A DNA stretch of 36,627 nt from Thermoleophilia bacterium (GTDB lineage Bacteria; Actinomycetota; Thermoleophilia; Gaiellales; SKUG01): contig JAOPYV010000168.1 in the NCBI GenBank assembly GCA_025964435.1, positions 1 through 36,627 on the forward strand, written 5' to 3'. The position numbers and the translations under genes were made by a program. Under the pieces are notes generated by a model. That model did not search any database. It saw only the letters and a list, made by a program, of their open reading frames with translations, and was not told the DNA's origin. Shown one piece after another: positions 7,901 to 15,381 of the stretch (position 1 is the stretch's first letter; each line of letters opens with the position of its first letter).

Positions 7901-9159
7901 TCGGGAGTGGTGCCCTTCGTGCCGGGGCCGGGCGGTATGCATCCGTGCCGAACGACCCTGCCATCACGGCGGTGAACTCCTTCACGGTCGACGCGTGGGT
8001 GCGGACCTCGTCGATCGCCACCGGTGATTGGCAGGCAATCCTCGGCAAGGGCAACGCTCTGGGGTGCGGCAACAGTGGCAATGACTGTTCGTATGCGCTC
8101 GAATTCGATCGCGTAGGGGACCGGTTGTGCTTCATCGTCATGCGCACGGACGGTGAGGGCGTGGATGCCTGTGGCTCGAACGCTGCGCTGCTGGGGGACG
8201 GCGGTTGGCACCACGTGGCCGGCACGATGACGAGCGGCAACTTCATCGGCCTGTACGTCGACGGCGTCGCAGTCAGTGCCTCCGTGGATGTCGGCACGAC
8301 GATGCAGGTGTCCGCAGGCCCCCTGCATGTAGGAGCCCTCAGCACAGGAAGCAACCCCTGGTCCGGCGATGTGGACGAGGTGCGGTTCTCGCCGCGCGCG
8401 TACAGCCAGGCGGAGTTGAGCGGCTACGTGAAGACGAGCCGTCCCCACGCCGAGCTGCTGCACGATTCCGGCGTCGGCGGCGGCCAGGGAACCGCGCTGT
8501 CGGGTGCCTGTGCGGCCGCGACGCGCTGCGCCGATGCGACCTACGCGGGCGTCCTCGACATCCTGCGCCCTGCTGCCCGCTATTGGACGCGCACGCGTTA
8601 CAACACGACGAACAACGATTACTGGACCGCATGGGGTGCCCCCGATTGGCTCGAGGTCGCGCCGACCCAGTCGATCGTGATCTCGGCCGGTAGTTCGCTG
8701 AACCTCAGCACCGCTCTTCCCGGACAGGACGTCTACGGCACGTCGACGATCCTCGTTGCGACCAACAGCCCCGGCGGCTATCAGCTGAGCGCGCGCGACC
8801 TGAGCGATACGAACGGCATGACCGGCGTGCCGGGTGGAACGATCCCCGACGCGCGCAATCCCGCGCTGGCGCCCGCCGCCTGGACGGGCGCGAGTCCGCT
8901 CGGCATCGGCTATTCGGTCCGCAATGCCACCGGCGGGCGCCTCGCCAAGTGGGGCGCCGTCGGACCCTTCCCGCGCGACGACACCGCCGCGAACCTCTAC
9001 GCCGGTCTCGGCACCGGCGAGACGCTGTTGCACCAACGAAGCACGTACTCCCTCATCGCGGATTCGGTGGAGCTGACGACCCGCGTGAACCCCCCGCTCA
9101 ACACGCCGCCCGGGAACTACAGCACCAGCGTCATGCTGACCGCGGTCGCGCTTCCCTGA
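4948..9159 (+). CDS. secreted NHL-repeat / LamG surface protein
   Basis: A 1403-residue exported protein. The N terminus MGARRAFAIAMTVLAVLLG is a clear signal peptide, with cleavage probably after the ATAA near residue 30. At least six NHL-type propeller blades follow (around 5380, 5550, 5770, 6190, 6560, 6720 and 6900), each with a VADxxNHRV-type core. A short FN3-like stretch lies at about 7300-7600, a LamG/concanavalin-type domain at about 7790-8430 (GLWHFDNSL to VDEVRFSPRAYS), and a C-terminal beta domain with the GNYSTSVMLTAVALP end seen in actinobacterial surface proteins. There is no LPXTG or membrane anchor, so it is released or bound through another partner. An ATG 63 bases upstream (4885) is in frame, but the chosen start gives a normal signal peptide. 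Neither start has a good ribosome site. The substrate or ligand is unknown. Confidence 0.85.
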   Translation: MGARRAFAIAMTVLAVLLGAAMSAPLATAANFPTTAGPNYQDADLLIGAPTFTEQVFGSSTAKSLYGMYSPHGVSVDGSGSVYAVDTYMNRILRWANPTASGQAFDMVLHKDASASPSIQSAWTVSSPGGGATDSNLPEGISVSGDGATLKIAFADRYNGRVGLYATAEASLVQGQNHALTLGTGTPAAATHLNGTADVWTDGTRLAVADTGNNRVLLWNTWPTVNNQPADIVLGQGGYGLSNVCPNRSAYVAGACNPAISPTASSLYGPKGVHFDTTNNMLFVVDEYNNRVLSWNAWPTTDGQAADNVIGQAVMTTNASGCNSTNLKGPLSVSTYGAGASQKIAISMDDYHRVVIVSGFAGLPSNGPTFTSVLGQNAMTGADCATNRGFINAGRLATGIASDKSLREPAQVEFDGTGRLWVADAENHRVLRFPTLTTNTAADLVLGHTTMTNSNPLDTVNEPFIPKSSSRNNVALAPSGVLVETNNVEEAARIWTAAPTTNNELFARRWGQPDRGSSGSAGPNFQIAPTNVIREAAGVWTDGTKLLITDFGNHRVLGWGTLPTTDTQAPDFVLGITDTSGSALDHLDNPEDVTSDGTHIYVADTENHRVSIWRNATWNAAMTGTSATLALGTGTAGVSSTALNLPAGIDISQGTLAVADTNNRRIAIWHGAASIVVGATPMSAVFGQANMTSRASGTSTDAVSDVSLAGNAMFWGQDLSSGALRVLDPVPASGSSTAGALQISANVDRVPSVDSTFEVSSVAARAGKLWVANHGHGRLMRWSDTTAPTVTTAPTATVRCDGTVTVSWATSESTTTEIYWDSVTRGTYGAYVNSNVNPLFAGPAHSYDLSLPIAGTYYARVRGVDWAGLSVVSGEISFSVPATCPAPTTMFADDLDARAPGDGGAGRANPSGATPIGTTSFHTSWTNVAGVGVDSQQAQTWTTPPEHAGGLWHFDNSLAADPSSAHTAAMTFAGGGAYTVGAGRFGSGALRAGAGRYASVPNDPAITAVNSFTVDAWVRTSSIATGDWQAILGKGNALGCGNSGNDCSYALEFDRVGDRLCFIVMRTDGEGVDACGSNAALLGDGGWHHVAGTMTSGNFIGLYVDGVAVSASVDVGTTMQVSAGPLHVGALSTGSNPWSGDVDEVRFSPRAYSQAELSGYVKTSRPHAELLHDSGVGGGQGTALSGACAAATRCADATYAGVLDILRPAARYWTRTRYNTTNNDYWTAWGAPDWLEVAPTQSIVISAGSSLNLSTALPGQDVYGTSTILVATNSPGGYQLSARDLSDTNGMTGVPGGTIPDARNPALAPAAWTGASPLGIGYSVRNATGGRLAKWGAVGPFPRDDTAANLYAGLGTGETLLHQRSTYSLIADSVELTTRVNPPLNTPPGNYSTSVMLTAVALP

Positions 9160-9192
9160 TTCGCCCGCTCGGGCGTCGGGCACATACGGGGA

Positions 9193-9708
9193 ATGACGAC
9201 CTCCACCCGCACGGCGATCTGTCCCGGCACCTTCGATCCACCAACGCTCGGACACGTCGACGTCATCCGGCGCGCGGCGCGCATGTTCGACAAGGTCGTC
9301 GTCTGTGTGGTGAGCTCGCCCGAGCACAAGTCGAAGACGCTGTTCAGCGCCGACGAGCGCATCGCGCTGCTCGAGGACGCGCTCGCGGACGAGCCGACGA
9401 TCCGCGTGCGCTCGTTCTCCACGCTCATCGTCGACGTGGCGAAGGAGGAGGGCGCGAGCGTGCTGGTCAAGGGCCTGCGCGCGGTCTCGGACTTCGAGTG
9501 GGAGTTCCAGATGGCGCACCTCAACGCGGAGCTGGATCCCGAGCTCGAGACGGCCTTCGTCATGAGCTATCCCGACTGGTCGTTCGTCTCCTCGAGCGGC
9601 GTGCGCGAAGTGGCGGCGTTCGGCGGCGATGTCTCGAAGTACGTCACGCCGCGGGTCGCCGAGGCGCTCCGGGCGAAGTTCGCAGAGGCCGGACGCCGCG
9701 GCGAATAG
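9193..9708 (+). CDS. coaD: phosphopantetheine adenylyltransferase
   Basis: A 171-residue nucleotidyltransferase of the coenzyme A pathway (4'-phosphopantetheine + ATP to dephospho-CoA). It has the nucleotide-binding PGTFDPPTLGH at residues 11-21 and the C-terminal block SSSGVREVAAFGGDVSKYV, both diagnostic for CoaD. The length is slightly above the usual 160 residues. GGGGA precedes the ATG very closely. Confidence 0.96.
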   Translation: MTTSTRTAICPGTFDPPTLGHVDVIRRAARMFDKVVVCVVSSPEHKSKTLFSADERIALLEDALADEPTIRVRSFSTLIVDVAKEEGASVLVKGLRAVSDFEWEFQMAHLNAELDPELETAFVMSYPDWSFVSSSGVREVAAFGGDVSKYVTPRVAEALRAKFAEAGRRGE

Positions 9709-9897
9709 CGCCGCGATGCCTGCGATTTCGGCGCGGCCAACCCCGGCCAAGTCGGCGGCCGGATCCGCCGAACGGGGCGGCCCACGCTCCACATCGGCCC
9801 CCGCCACCTGCCTACACTTCCGTCGACGAGACAACACGCCGCGCCGTTCCACCGATGGAACAGCACACCGGCGCGGCAGGAAAGGTGACACACCCCC

Positions 9898-10371
9898 ATG
9901 GACGTTCTGGTTCTCATCGACAAGCTCGACGACCTCATCCACAACGCGAAGACCGTTCCCCTCACGGACACGGTTCGCGTCGAGAAGGAAGAGATGTACG
10001 ACATCCTCGATCAGATGCGTGCATCGATCCCCGAGGAGATCAAGCAGGCTCGCTGGATCGTCAAGGAGCGCCAGGACATGCTGTCCGAGGCGAAGCGCGA
10101 GGCCGAGCGCCTCATCCAGGAGTCACGCGACAAGGCGGAGGAGATCGCCAGCCGCGAGGAGATCGTCCGCATCTCCCACGAGCAGGCAGCTGCCATCGTG
10201 GGCGAGGCCGAGGCCCGTGCCAGCGAGATGAACACCGGCGCGATCGACTACGCCGACGAGGTGTTCGGAACGCTCGAGGCGAACCTCGACAAGTTCCTCG
10301 GTGCCGTCAGCCGCTCACGCGACAAGCTCGCCCACCGCGCTATGGCGGGCTCCGGTTCCAACCAGGGCTGA
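9898..10371 (+). CDS. DivIVA-like coiled-coil protein, SepIVA-like
   Basis: A 157-residue acidic protein starting MDVLVLIDKLDDLIHNAKTV, with a long heptad-rich helix at about residues 48-115 and a basic C-terminal end. The N-terminal block and the position between coaD and the DUF177-rpmF-rnc genes match mycobacterial SepIVA, a septation factor of the DivIVA group. A role in septum or cell-envelope organisation follows from that family and is not shown here. GGAAAGG lies 13 bases upstream, and a TACACT hexamer at 9813-9818 may be the -10 box. A perfect hairpin terminator follows. Confidence 0.82.
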   Translation: MDVLVLIDKLDDLIHNAKTVPLTDTVRVEKEEMYDILDQMRASIPEEIKQARWIVKERQDMLSEAKREAERLIQESRDKAEEIASREEIVRISHEQAAAIVGEAEARASEMNTGAIDYADEVFGTLEANLDKFLGAVSRSRDKLAHRAMAGSGSNQG

Positions 10372-10398
10372 GCCAGGCAACACAGGTACGGAATGACC

Positions 10399-10428
10399 GA
10401 TGGCCCCCGCTGCAGAGCGGGGGCCATC
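10399..10428. terminator. bidirectional terminator, 13-bp perfect stem
   Basis: GATGGCCCCCGCT (10399-10411) pairs perfectly with AGCGGGGGCCATC (10416-10428) around a four-base loop. It sits between convergent genes (sepIVA-like and the response regulator) and can serve both. Confidence 0.85.
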
Positions 10429-10434
10429 GTGTCT

Positions 10435-11052
10435 TCAGGCGATGCCCTGCTCGATCGCCCACCGCGTCAGCTCTGCGCGGCCGCGTGCGCCGGTCGCCCG
10501 CCGCATGCGGGTGAGCATGTTCTGGATGGTGCGGGTCGAGACGTACATCGCGAGCGCGATCTCCGCATCAGTGGCGCCGCGCGAGACCATGCGAAGCACC
10601 TCGAGCTCGGGCGCGGTCAGGGCGGGGCTCAGGCGGTCGCCGCCCACATCACCATGCACGTGGGCGCGCAGGTGTGGGGAGATGACGATGCATCCGCCCC
10701 GGACGTCGGTGATCGCCTGCAGCAGGCCGTCGGTGGGATCGCTCTTGGCGATGAACCCGCGCGCGCCGGCATGCATGGCGGCGCGCACCTGGCTGGGCGC
10801 GTCGAAGGAGGTGTAGACGAGCACCGCGCTGACGGCGGCGACCGGAGTGACGGCACCGACGATTTCTGCGCGATCCCGCGGAATCTCCATGATCACCACG
10901 TCCGCCATCTGGGAACGCGCCTCGATGATCGAGAGATCCCCATCCACGGCAGCTGTTGCGGCAAACCGATCGTCGGTTGCCAGCAGTCGCAGGATCGCAT
11001 CGCGCATCAGCGGCGAGGAGTCGACGACGAGGATGCCAATCGCACGCGTCAT
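10435..11052 (-). CDS. atypical NarL/LuxR-type response regulator, Glu at phospho-site
   Basis: A 205-residue protein with a receiver domain (1-120) and a LuxR-type helix-turn-helix (about 143-195, with STRTIQNMLTRMR as the recognition region). In the receiver the beta-3 phospho-acceptor Asp is replaced by Glu (E56 in DVVIMEIPRD). The acidic pair after beta-1 is Asp-Ser (D11, S12), while Thr81 and Lys103 are kept. Asp-to-Glu can mimic phosphorylation, so it may act without a kinase or by protein contact (inference). The start at 11052 puts beta-1 at the N terminus as usual; no Shine-Dalgarno is visible. A TTGACC at 11085-11080 on the same strand could be a -35 box. An in-frame ATG at 11088 is the alternative. 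It is divergent from the kinase operon and close to its regulator in the output domain. Confidence 0.88.
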   Translation of the reverse strand: MTRAIGILVVDSSPLMRDAILRLLATDDRFAATAAVDGDLSIIEARSQMADVVIMEIPRDRAEIVGAVTPVAAVSAVLVYTSFDAPSQVRAAMHAGARGFIAKSDPTDGLLQAITDVRGGCIVISPHLRAHVHGDVGGDRLSPALTAPELEVLRMVSRGATDAEIALAMYVSTRTIQNMLTRMRRATGARGRAELTRWAIEQGIA

Positions 11053-11143
11053 GGGCGTAATGTGAACGGTGCGGGGCACGGTCAACATGCTAGATAAGCG
11101 AGCTATCCCCTCCGTCGAATAGTCCTTCGCGGAGGCGCCAAAA

Positions 11144-11159
11144 CTACCTAAATCTACCT
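11144..11159. promoter_or_regulatory. tandem CTACCT repeat, possible operator
   Basis: CTACCT occurs at 11144-11149 and again at 11154-11159, exactly one helical turn apart. It lies in the 277-base AT-richer space between two divergent response-regulator transcription units. The arrangement suits a regulator dimer binding one DNA face. Which regulator binds is not known. Confidence 0.35.
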
Positions 11160-11224
11160 GTTTATCCGCATTACAGAACATCTCTTCACAATCCCCTTTG
11201 CGCACTCCCGCACTGGTTTGACGC

Positions 11225-11237
11225 TTTTGTAACAAAA
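11225..11237. promoter_or_regulatory. TTTTGT-A-ACAAAA palindrome
   Basis: A perfect 6-1-6 inverted repeat directly follows a TTGACG (11218-11223) that could serve as a -35 box for the kinase operon. No convincing -10 box lies 16-18 bases further on, so the promoter itself is uncertain. The palindrome could be an operator. Confidence 0.3.
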
Positions 11238-11329
11238 CCATTCCTAGCTTGCACCGTGGGCCTTTCCATTGTCAACGGGGGTCCCTAGCGTACCCAGAAC
11301 CCCAGCAAGCTCCCCAGAGGTTCCTCCCC

Positions 11330-12109
11330 ATGTCGAATATGCGCAGTGAAGAACGAATGCTCCATGCCGAGCAACAGCTCAGGTCCGTGCCAGACGACAC
11401 GGTCGCCCCGCTCCTGGCGCGGTGGTCGCGTCCATGGATCGATGAGCGTGATGCCGAAGACATGGTCAAGGTCGCCTGCGAGTGTGCACAGATGCACTGC
11501 GTCGATGAGGTTCGGCTGCCCGCAGGGCTCCACGAGCTGCACCGATATGCAGCCGATCGCTTCGTCGTCCAGCCCGGGCACACCGTTGCGGCAGGCACTG
11601 AGGTCATCGTCGAGTCCGAGGGCTATTGGATCGTGCAGCTCCTGGGCGTCGGTACCGAGGAGCTCGCGTGTGACGGCGAGAACGAGGAGCGGACCGCAGA
11701 CGACCTGGTCGACATGCTCCGGCGTGCCATCGACCATCGCGAGCGGAGCCGATCGCAGCAGGCGGAGGTGCGCACCCACCTGCTCGCCCTGCGGCGACGC
11801 TCCGAGGAGGCTCGATCCGCCGCGCACCACTACAGCCGGGCCGTGCATCGCTACCGCAACCTGATGCGCCACCGGATCGCGAACCCGCTGGCCACCATCA
11901 GCGGCATGGCCGAGACGCTGCGACATGTCGATGGCATCGATCGCGAGCGTTCATGCCAGCTGCTCGACGCGATCATCCAGGAGGCGCGCGGCCTCGCCCG
12001 GATCTCGATCGATCCGCGTTCGATGTCCCCGGAGGAGATCGTGCTCGAGCCGTGGCCGGGCATCGACGTGCCGGTCGTTCCCGACCTCGGAGGCGAGGGA
12101 CATGCCTGA
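11330..12109 (+). CDS. half histidine kinase: DHp-like domain without ATPase domain
   Basis: A 259-residue soluble protein. Residues 1-130 form an unrecognised sensor-like region with several Cys and His residues (C50, C52, C57). A helical linker follows (130-170), then an H-box-like sequence RHRIANPLATISGMAETL at 180-197 with H181 as the candidate phospho-acceptor. The protein ends after about 60 more residues; no N, G1 or G2 box of a HATPase domain is present. The next gene overlaps by eight bases and supplies a kinase with an ATPase domain. It may therefore be a phosphotransfer or sensor partner of that kinase, or a degenerate kinase. ATG 11330 was chosen, with AGAGG about nine bases upstream. 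Confidence 0.6.
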   Translation: MSNMRSEERMLHAEQQLRSVPDDTVAPLLARWSRPWIDERDAEDMVKVACECAQMHCVDEVRLPAGLHELHRYAADRFVVQPGHTVAAGTEVIVESEGYWIVQLLGVGTEELACDGENEERTADDLVDMLRRAIDHRERSRSQQAEVRTHLLALRRRSEEARSAAHHYSRAVHRYRNLMRHRIANPLATISGMAETLRHVDGIDRERSCQLLDAIIQEARGLARISIDPRSMSPEEIVLEPWPGIDVPVVPDLGGEGHA

Positions 12110-12818
12110 TCCCGCCGACCTCCGAGATCGCGCGCTGCTCGCGATCGACCAGACGGACGACGACGGGATGCTGGCGGACGAGCTGTTCGCAGAGCCGGAT
12201 TCGACGATTCCCTCGCACAACGGTGACGGACCGCCGATCGACATGGCCGAGCTGCAGCGGCGCCTGCACGACGGCGTGCTCCAGCTGCTGGAGTTCATGT
12301 CCGTGGGCGGCTGGGGTTCGTTGACGAACACGGACGAGTACCGCGAGCTTGCCCGGCGCGCGGCCGACGACCTTCGCGAGACGGTGGAATCCGCATCGTT
12401 GGAAGGGCCCTTCGGGCTTGCGCTCGATCGGATCAAGCGCGAGGGATCGCGCCTGGACCCATCGATCGAATGGGTGCTCGAGGTCGACCCCAAGTGTGGG
12501 TCGATCGATGCCGCTGCCATCGAGCCGCTCATCCGAGCGACTCGGGAGGCGGCCAACAACTGCGTTCGTCACGCCAAGGCGACCACGATCACGGTCCGCG
12601 CGGAGTGCGTGGACGGCGTGGTGATGGTCGACGTGGTCGACGATGGCCTGGGATTCAAGCAGTCGCGCGACGGGATGGGCTTCGGCCTGCAGCACAGCGT
12701 GCTGGGTCGCGTGGCTCGTGCCGGCGGCATCGCGCGCATCTCGGCGCTCGAGCGTCGCGGGACATGTGTACACATGGAACTTCGAAGCACCACCAAGGGA
12801 CGGCTGACATGCAGGTAA
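12102..12818 (+). CDS. NarL-family sensor histidine kinase (HisKA_3 + HATPase), soluble
   Basis: A 238-residue kinase. The HisKA_3 phospho-acceptor motif LQRRLHDGVLQ lies at 51-61 (H56). The ATPase domain follows, with an N-box REAANNCVRHAKA at 148-160, G1 VDDGLGF at 179-185 and G2 GMGFGLQ at 191-197. There is no membrane segment and only about 45 residues before the DHp domain, so the signal probably comes from another protein, most simply the upstream half kinase whose stop it overlaps by eight bases. Its own stop overlaps the following response-regulator start by ten bases, so the three genes form one translationally coupled operon. Confidence 0.9.
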   Translation: MPDPADLRDRALLAIDQTDDDGMLADELFAEPDSTIPSHNGDGPPIDMAELQRRLHDGVLQLLEFMSVGGWGSLTNTDEYRELARRAADDLRETVESASLEGPFGLALDRIKREGSRLDPSIEWVLEVDPKCGSIDAAAIEPLIRATREAANNCVRHAKATTITVRAECVDGVVMVDVVDDGLGFKQSRDGMGFGLQHSVLGRVARAGGIARISALERRGTCVHMELRSTTKGRLTCR

Positions 12819-13435
12819 TCGACGTAATGATCGTAGAAGACTTCCCGCTCATCCGTGACGCGCTGTCACATGCGCTGGATGCCGACGATCGGCTGCGCGT
12901 TCGCGCCTCCGTTCCGGACGGGCGGGCGCTGCTCGACGAGCTGGTCAACGGCTCGCCGGACATCGTGGTGATGGACCTCCACATGCCGGGGCTCGATGGG
13001 CCGGCGCTGATCGAGCGCGTGCATCGCCTGCACCCAGAGACGAAGATCGTCGTGTTCTCCGCCTCCGAGCGGCCGGGCCCCGTGCTCGCCGCGCTCCGTG
13101 CGGGAGCGTCGGGCTATCTCGTCAAGCGCCAGCGCATCGAGCAGGTCGTCGAGGGCATCGTCGCGGCGAGCGAGGGAGGCTCCGTCCTGGCACCCCAGGT
13201 GGCGGCCTGCACGGTCGCCCACTCGGTCGACCAGATGCCTGGGGTGATGCTCGACCCGATGTCACTCCGGATCCTCGGCTACGTCGCCCGTGGCGACACC
13301 GATGAGCAGATTGCGGCAGAGCTGTTCGTATCGACCCGGACGGTGCAGAACCACCTTGCGCGGATCCGCTCCATCGCGGGTGTCAAGCGCCGCACCGAGC
13401 TTGCTCGCTGGGCGTGGGACAACCAGCTGGTCTGA
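12809..13435 (+). CDS. NarL/LuxR-family response regulator
   Basis: A 208-residue regulator with a complete receiver: acidic pair E10/D11, phospho-acceptor D56 in VVMDLHMPGLDG, Ser84 in VFSAS and K106. The C-terminal LuxR helix-turn-helix (about 150-200) contains STRTVQNHLARIRSI. It is the partner of the kinase it overlaps. Its output domain is clearly related to that of the divergent atypical regulator (STRTVQN versus STRTIQN, both ending in a Glu-Leu-x-Arg-Trp-Ala block). The two may therefore recognise similar sites, possibly the tandem repeat between them. Confidence 0.94.
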   Translation: MQVIDVMIVEDFPLIRDALSHALDADDRLRVRASVPDGRALLDELVNGSPDIVVMDLHMPGLDGPALIERVHRLHPETKIVVFSASERPGPVLAALRAGASGYLVKRQRIEQVVEGIVAASEGGSVLAPQVAACTVAHSVDQMPGVMLDPMSLRILGYVARGDTDEQIAAELFVSTRTVQNHLARIRSIAGVKRRTELARWAWDNQLV

Positions 13436-13521
13436 CACGTGTGACGTTTGACCCGGCGGAGCTGCTCCCGCATCCGTATGCACCTGATGCGCTCGGTGTC
13501 AGCAGCTCCGCCCCGCGCCTT

Positions 13522-13575
13522 CGGAACGACCGTTTCCCGCCCCTGCGAATTCGCAGGCGGGGAGCGGTCGTTCCG
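13522..13575. terminator. long hairpin downstream of the two-component operon
   Basis: An outer 11-bp perfect stem, CGGAACGACCG (13522-13532) with CGGTCGTTCCG (13565-13575), encloses an inner stem topped by the 16-base palindrome CCTGCGAATTCGCAGG. It lies 86 bases after the response-regulator stop and probably terminates the operon. There is no T-run, so another role for the RNA structure is possible. Confidence 0.6.
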
Positions 13576-13803
13576 TCGTTACCGGCGGCTCCGGGTTCGC
13601 ATGGTGAGTCTCGTGCCTCGATGCCGACGATGTCAGTCGATGCGCGTCTCCGCACTGCGGGTGCGTGCACCGGAAGCACCTCGGCAAGTCATGTTTGGAG
13701 CAGGTGGTCACGCCGTCGAAGGAGGCAGAAGCTTGCCACAGGGCTGACCTCGTGTCACCCAACCAATGACAGCGAGCCTCTCGAGGCGAAAGGAATACCT
13801 GAA
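13576..13803 (+). other. 228-base gene-free stretch upstream of the LPFTG protein
   Basis: With the preceding hairpin, this is part of a 368-base gap (13436-13803). I see no convincing small gene. The last 25 bases hold the ribosome site AAAGGAA of the surface-protein gene. The piece GGTCA (about 13705) and GCTGACC (about 13743) could form part of a folded 5' leader. No riboswitch class was recognised, and no clear promoter hexamers were found. Confidence 0.3.
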
Positions 13804-15354
13804 ATGGCGTACAAGCGGAATACCAAGATGCGAATGCTGGTGGCGACCATGTCGTGCGCCGGTGTTGCAGCATTTGCTCCCACGGCGGGGGCAGAGGGCA
13901 TCAACGTCGACGCATCCACCGGAGACACGGCTGCCGCGTCCTCGGCGGAAGCCGGGAACACGACCTCGATCGGAGGCTCGTCGAACGGCTCGGGCGCGTC
14001 GGAGGCCAACACCGACGTCGAGTCCGGTGATTCGGGCGACGTCGATGTCGATACCGACATCAAGAACGAGGTCGAGACGGGTGACAGCGGTGACTCCGGC
14101 GACGGTGGCAACGCCTACTCGAACAACAAGGCCGAGAGCGGCAACAGCGGCGACAGTGGCTACAGTGGCGACACGGGTCACAACAAGGCCAATGGTGCCG
14201 TCTTCGCGATCGGATCGAGCGACGACGACAACGACTACGACAACGGTGACTACGACTCACTCGGATCCAACGGTGGCGCAGTCGGTGCAGGATCCGTGAC
14301 GGCAACGTCCGGTGACAGTGGCGACACGGGTGATACCGGCGATACCGGCGACGCCTGGAACAAGTCGCACACCGCAGGTGGCGACTCCGGCGCAACCGGT
14401 GACTCGGGTGACGCATCCATCCACGGCAGCGGAGTCGGTGGTATCGACATCGATGCCGAGACCGGCGATTCGATCGCCGTGGGCGATGCTGAATCCGGCG
14501 ACGTCACCTCGATCGGTGATCTCGACGAGATCCTCGACCTCAACTCGCTGAACTCCCTCGGGGGAAGCGGAACCGAGGCTGACGCTGACGTGGAGTCGGG
14601 CGATTCCGGCGACATCGACATCGACACCGACATCAAGAACGAAGTCGAGACTGGTGACAGTGGCGACTCCGGCGACGGTGGCAAGGCCAACTCCAACAAC
14701 AAGGCGGAGAGCGGCAACAGCGGCGACAGCGGCGACAGCGGCGACACTGGTGGCAACAAGGCCAACGGTGTCTGCTTCGCGATCGGTGACTTCGCTACCT
14801 GCGTGCTCACCGTGACCGCAACGTCGGGTAACAGCGGCGACACGGGCAACACCGGCGACACCGGCAACGCGTGGAACGACTCCACGACCAAGGGCGGCGA
14901 CTCCGGCCCCACCGGCGACACCGGCAACGCCCACATCGGCTCGGGCTCGGATTCACATCCGATGAACCCGCCGGTCGTCGTTGCGGTTGCACCCGTTGCT
15001 CCGGTTGCTGGGCCAGTCATGACCCAGAACAACAACCAGACGGTCACCAACACGAACACGAACACGACCACCCAGAACCAGACGGCGAACCCGACGCAGA
15101 ACCAGACGCAGACGGTCAACCCGGCTGCTACTGGTGGCGTCACCGCCCCTGGCACCGCCACGGGCGGCGTCACGACGACGCCGACGCCCACCACGACGGC
15201 CACCAACGTGGCCGGCGTGAGTGACGCACCGGCATCCCAGGCCGCGGCAGCAGCGCTGCCGTTCACGGGTCGCGGGCTCATGGACATCATCGCTGCGGCG
15301 ATCGCGTTCCTGGCCAGCGGCATCGTCGGGCTCGGGCTCGCGGGTCGACGCTGA
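13804..15354 (+). CDS. acidic collagen-like cell-wall protein with LPFTG sorting signal
   Basis: A 516-residue exported protein. A signal peptide (about 1-30, ending PTAGA) leads into a very acidic Gly/Ser/Asp-rich region. This region contains runs of Gly-x-y triplets such as GDSGDTGDTGDTGD, which are collagen-like. The region is duplicated: the block around 14010-14390 recurs at about 14585-14930, with the shared core DIKNEVETGDSGDSGDGG. A Thr/Asn/Gln-rich stalk follows (about 400-470), then LPFTG at 485-489, a hydrophobic helix and RR at the end. That is a complete sortase substrate signal. No sortase gene is in the window. ATG 13804 was chosen for its AAAGGAA site and because it starts the signal peptide. 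The Asp-rich repeats may bind cations; the function is unknown. Confidence 0.85.
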   Translation: MAYKRNTKMRMLVATMSCAGVAAFAPTAGAEGINVDASTGDTAAASSAEAGNTTSIGGSSNGSGASEANTDVESGDSGDVDVDTDIKNEVETGDSGDSGDGGNAYSNNKAESGNSGDSGYSGDTGHNKANGAVFAIGSSDDDNDYDNGDYDSLGSNGGAVGAGSVTATSGDSGDTGDTGDTGDAWNKSHTAGGDSGATGDSGDASIHGSGVGGIDIDAETGDSIAVGDAESGDVTSIGDLDEILDLNSLNSLGGSGTEADADVESGDSGDIDIDTDIKNEVETGDSGDSGDGGKANSNNKAESGNSGDSGDSGDTGGNKANGVCFAIGDFATCVLTVTATSGNSGDTGNTGDTGNAWNDSTTKGGDSGPTGDTGNAHIGSGSDSHPMNPPVVVAVAPVAPVAGPVMTQNNNQTVTNTNTNTTTQNQTANPTQNQTQTVNPAATGGVTAPGTATGGVTTTPTPTTTATNVAGVSDAPASQAAAAALPFTGRGLMDIIAAAIAFLASGIVGLGLAGRR

Positions 15355-15381
15355 TCCACCATGTGGTAATGCGAGGCACGA

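Noticed and set aside
7483-9942. Long antisense frame across the LamG protein and coaD
   Set aside because: It covers two well-supported sense genes, is Arg-rich with no domain, and is explained by GC codon bias.
13690-13790. Possible c-di-AMP (ydaO) or c-di-GMP riboswitch before the LPFTG gene
   Set aside because: Only a short CTGACCTCG-like piece resembles the 3' conserved part; the GGGGA core elements and the paired architecture are absent.
13414-13803. Upstream extension of the LPFTG reading frame toward 13414
   Set aside because: It would include the hairpin and overlap the response-regulator end, and would bury the signal peptide. ATG 13804 has a ribosome site and starts the signal peptide.
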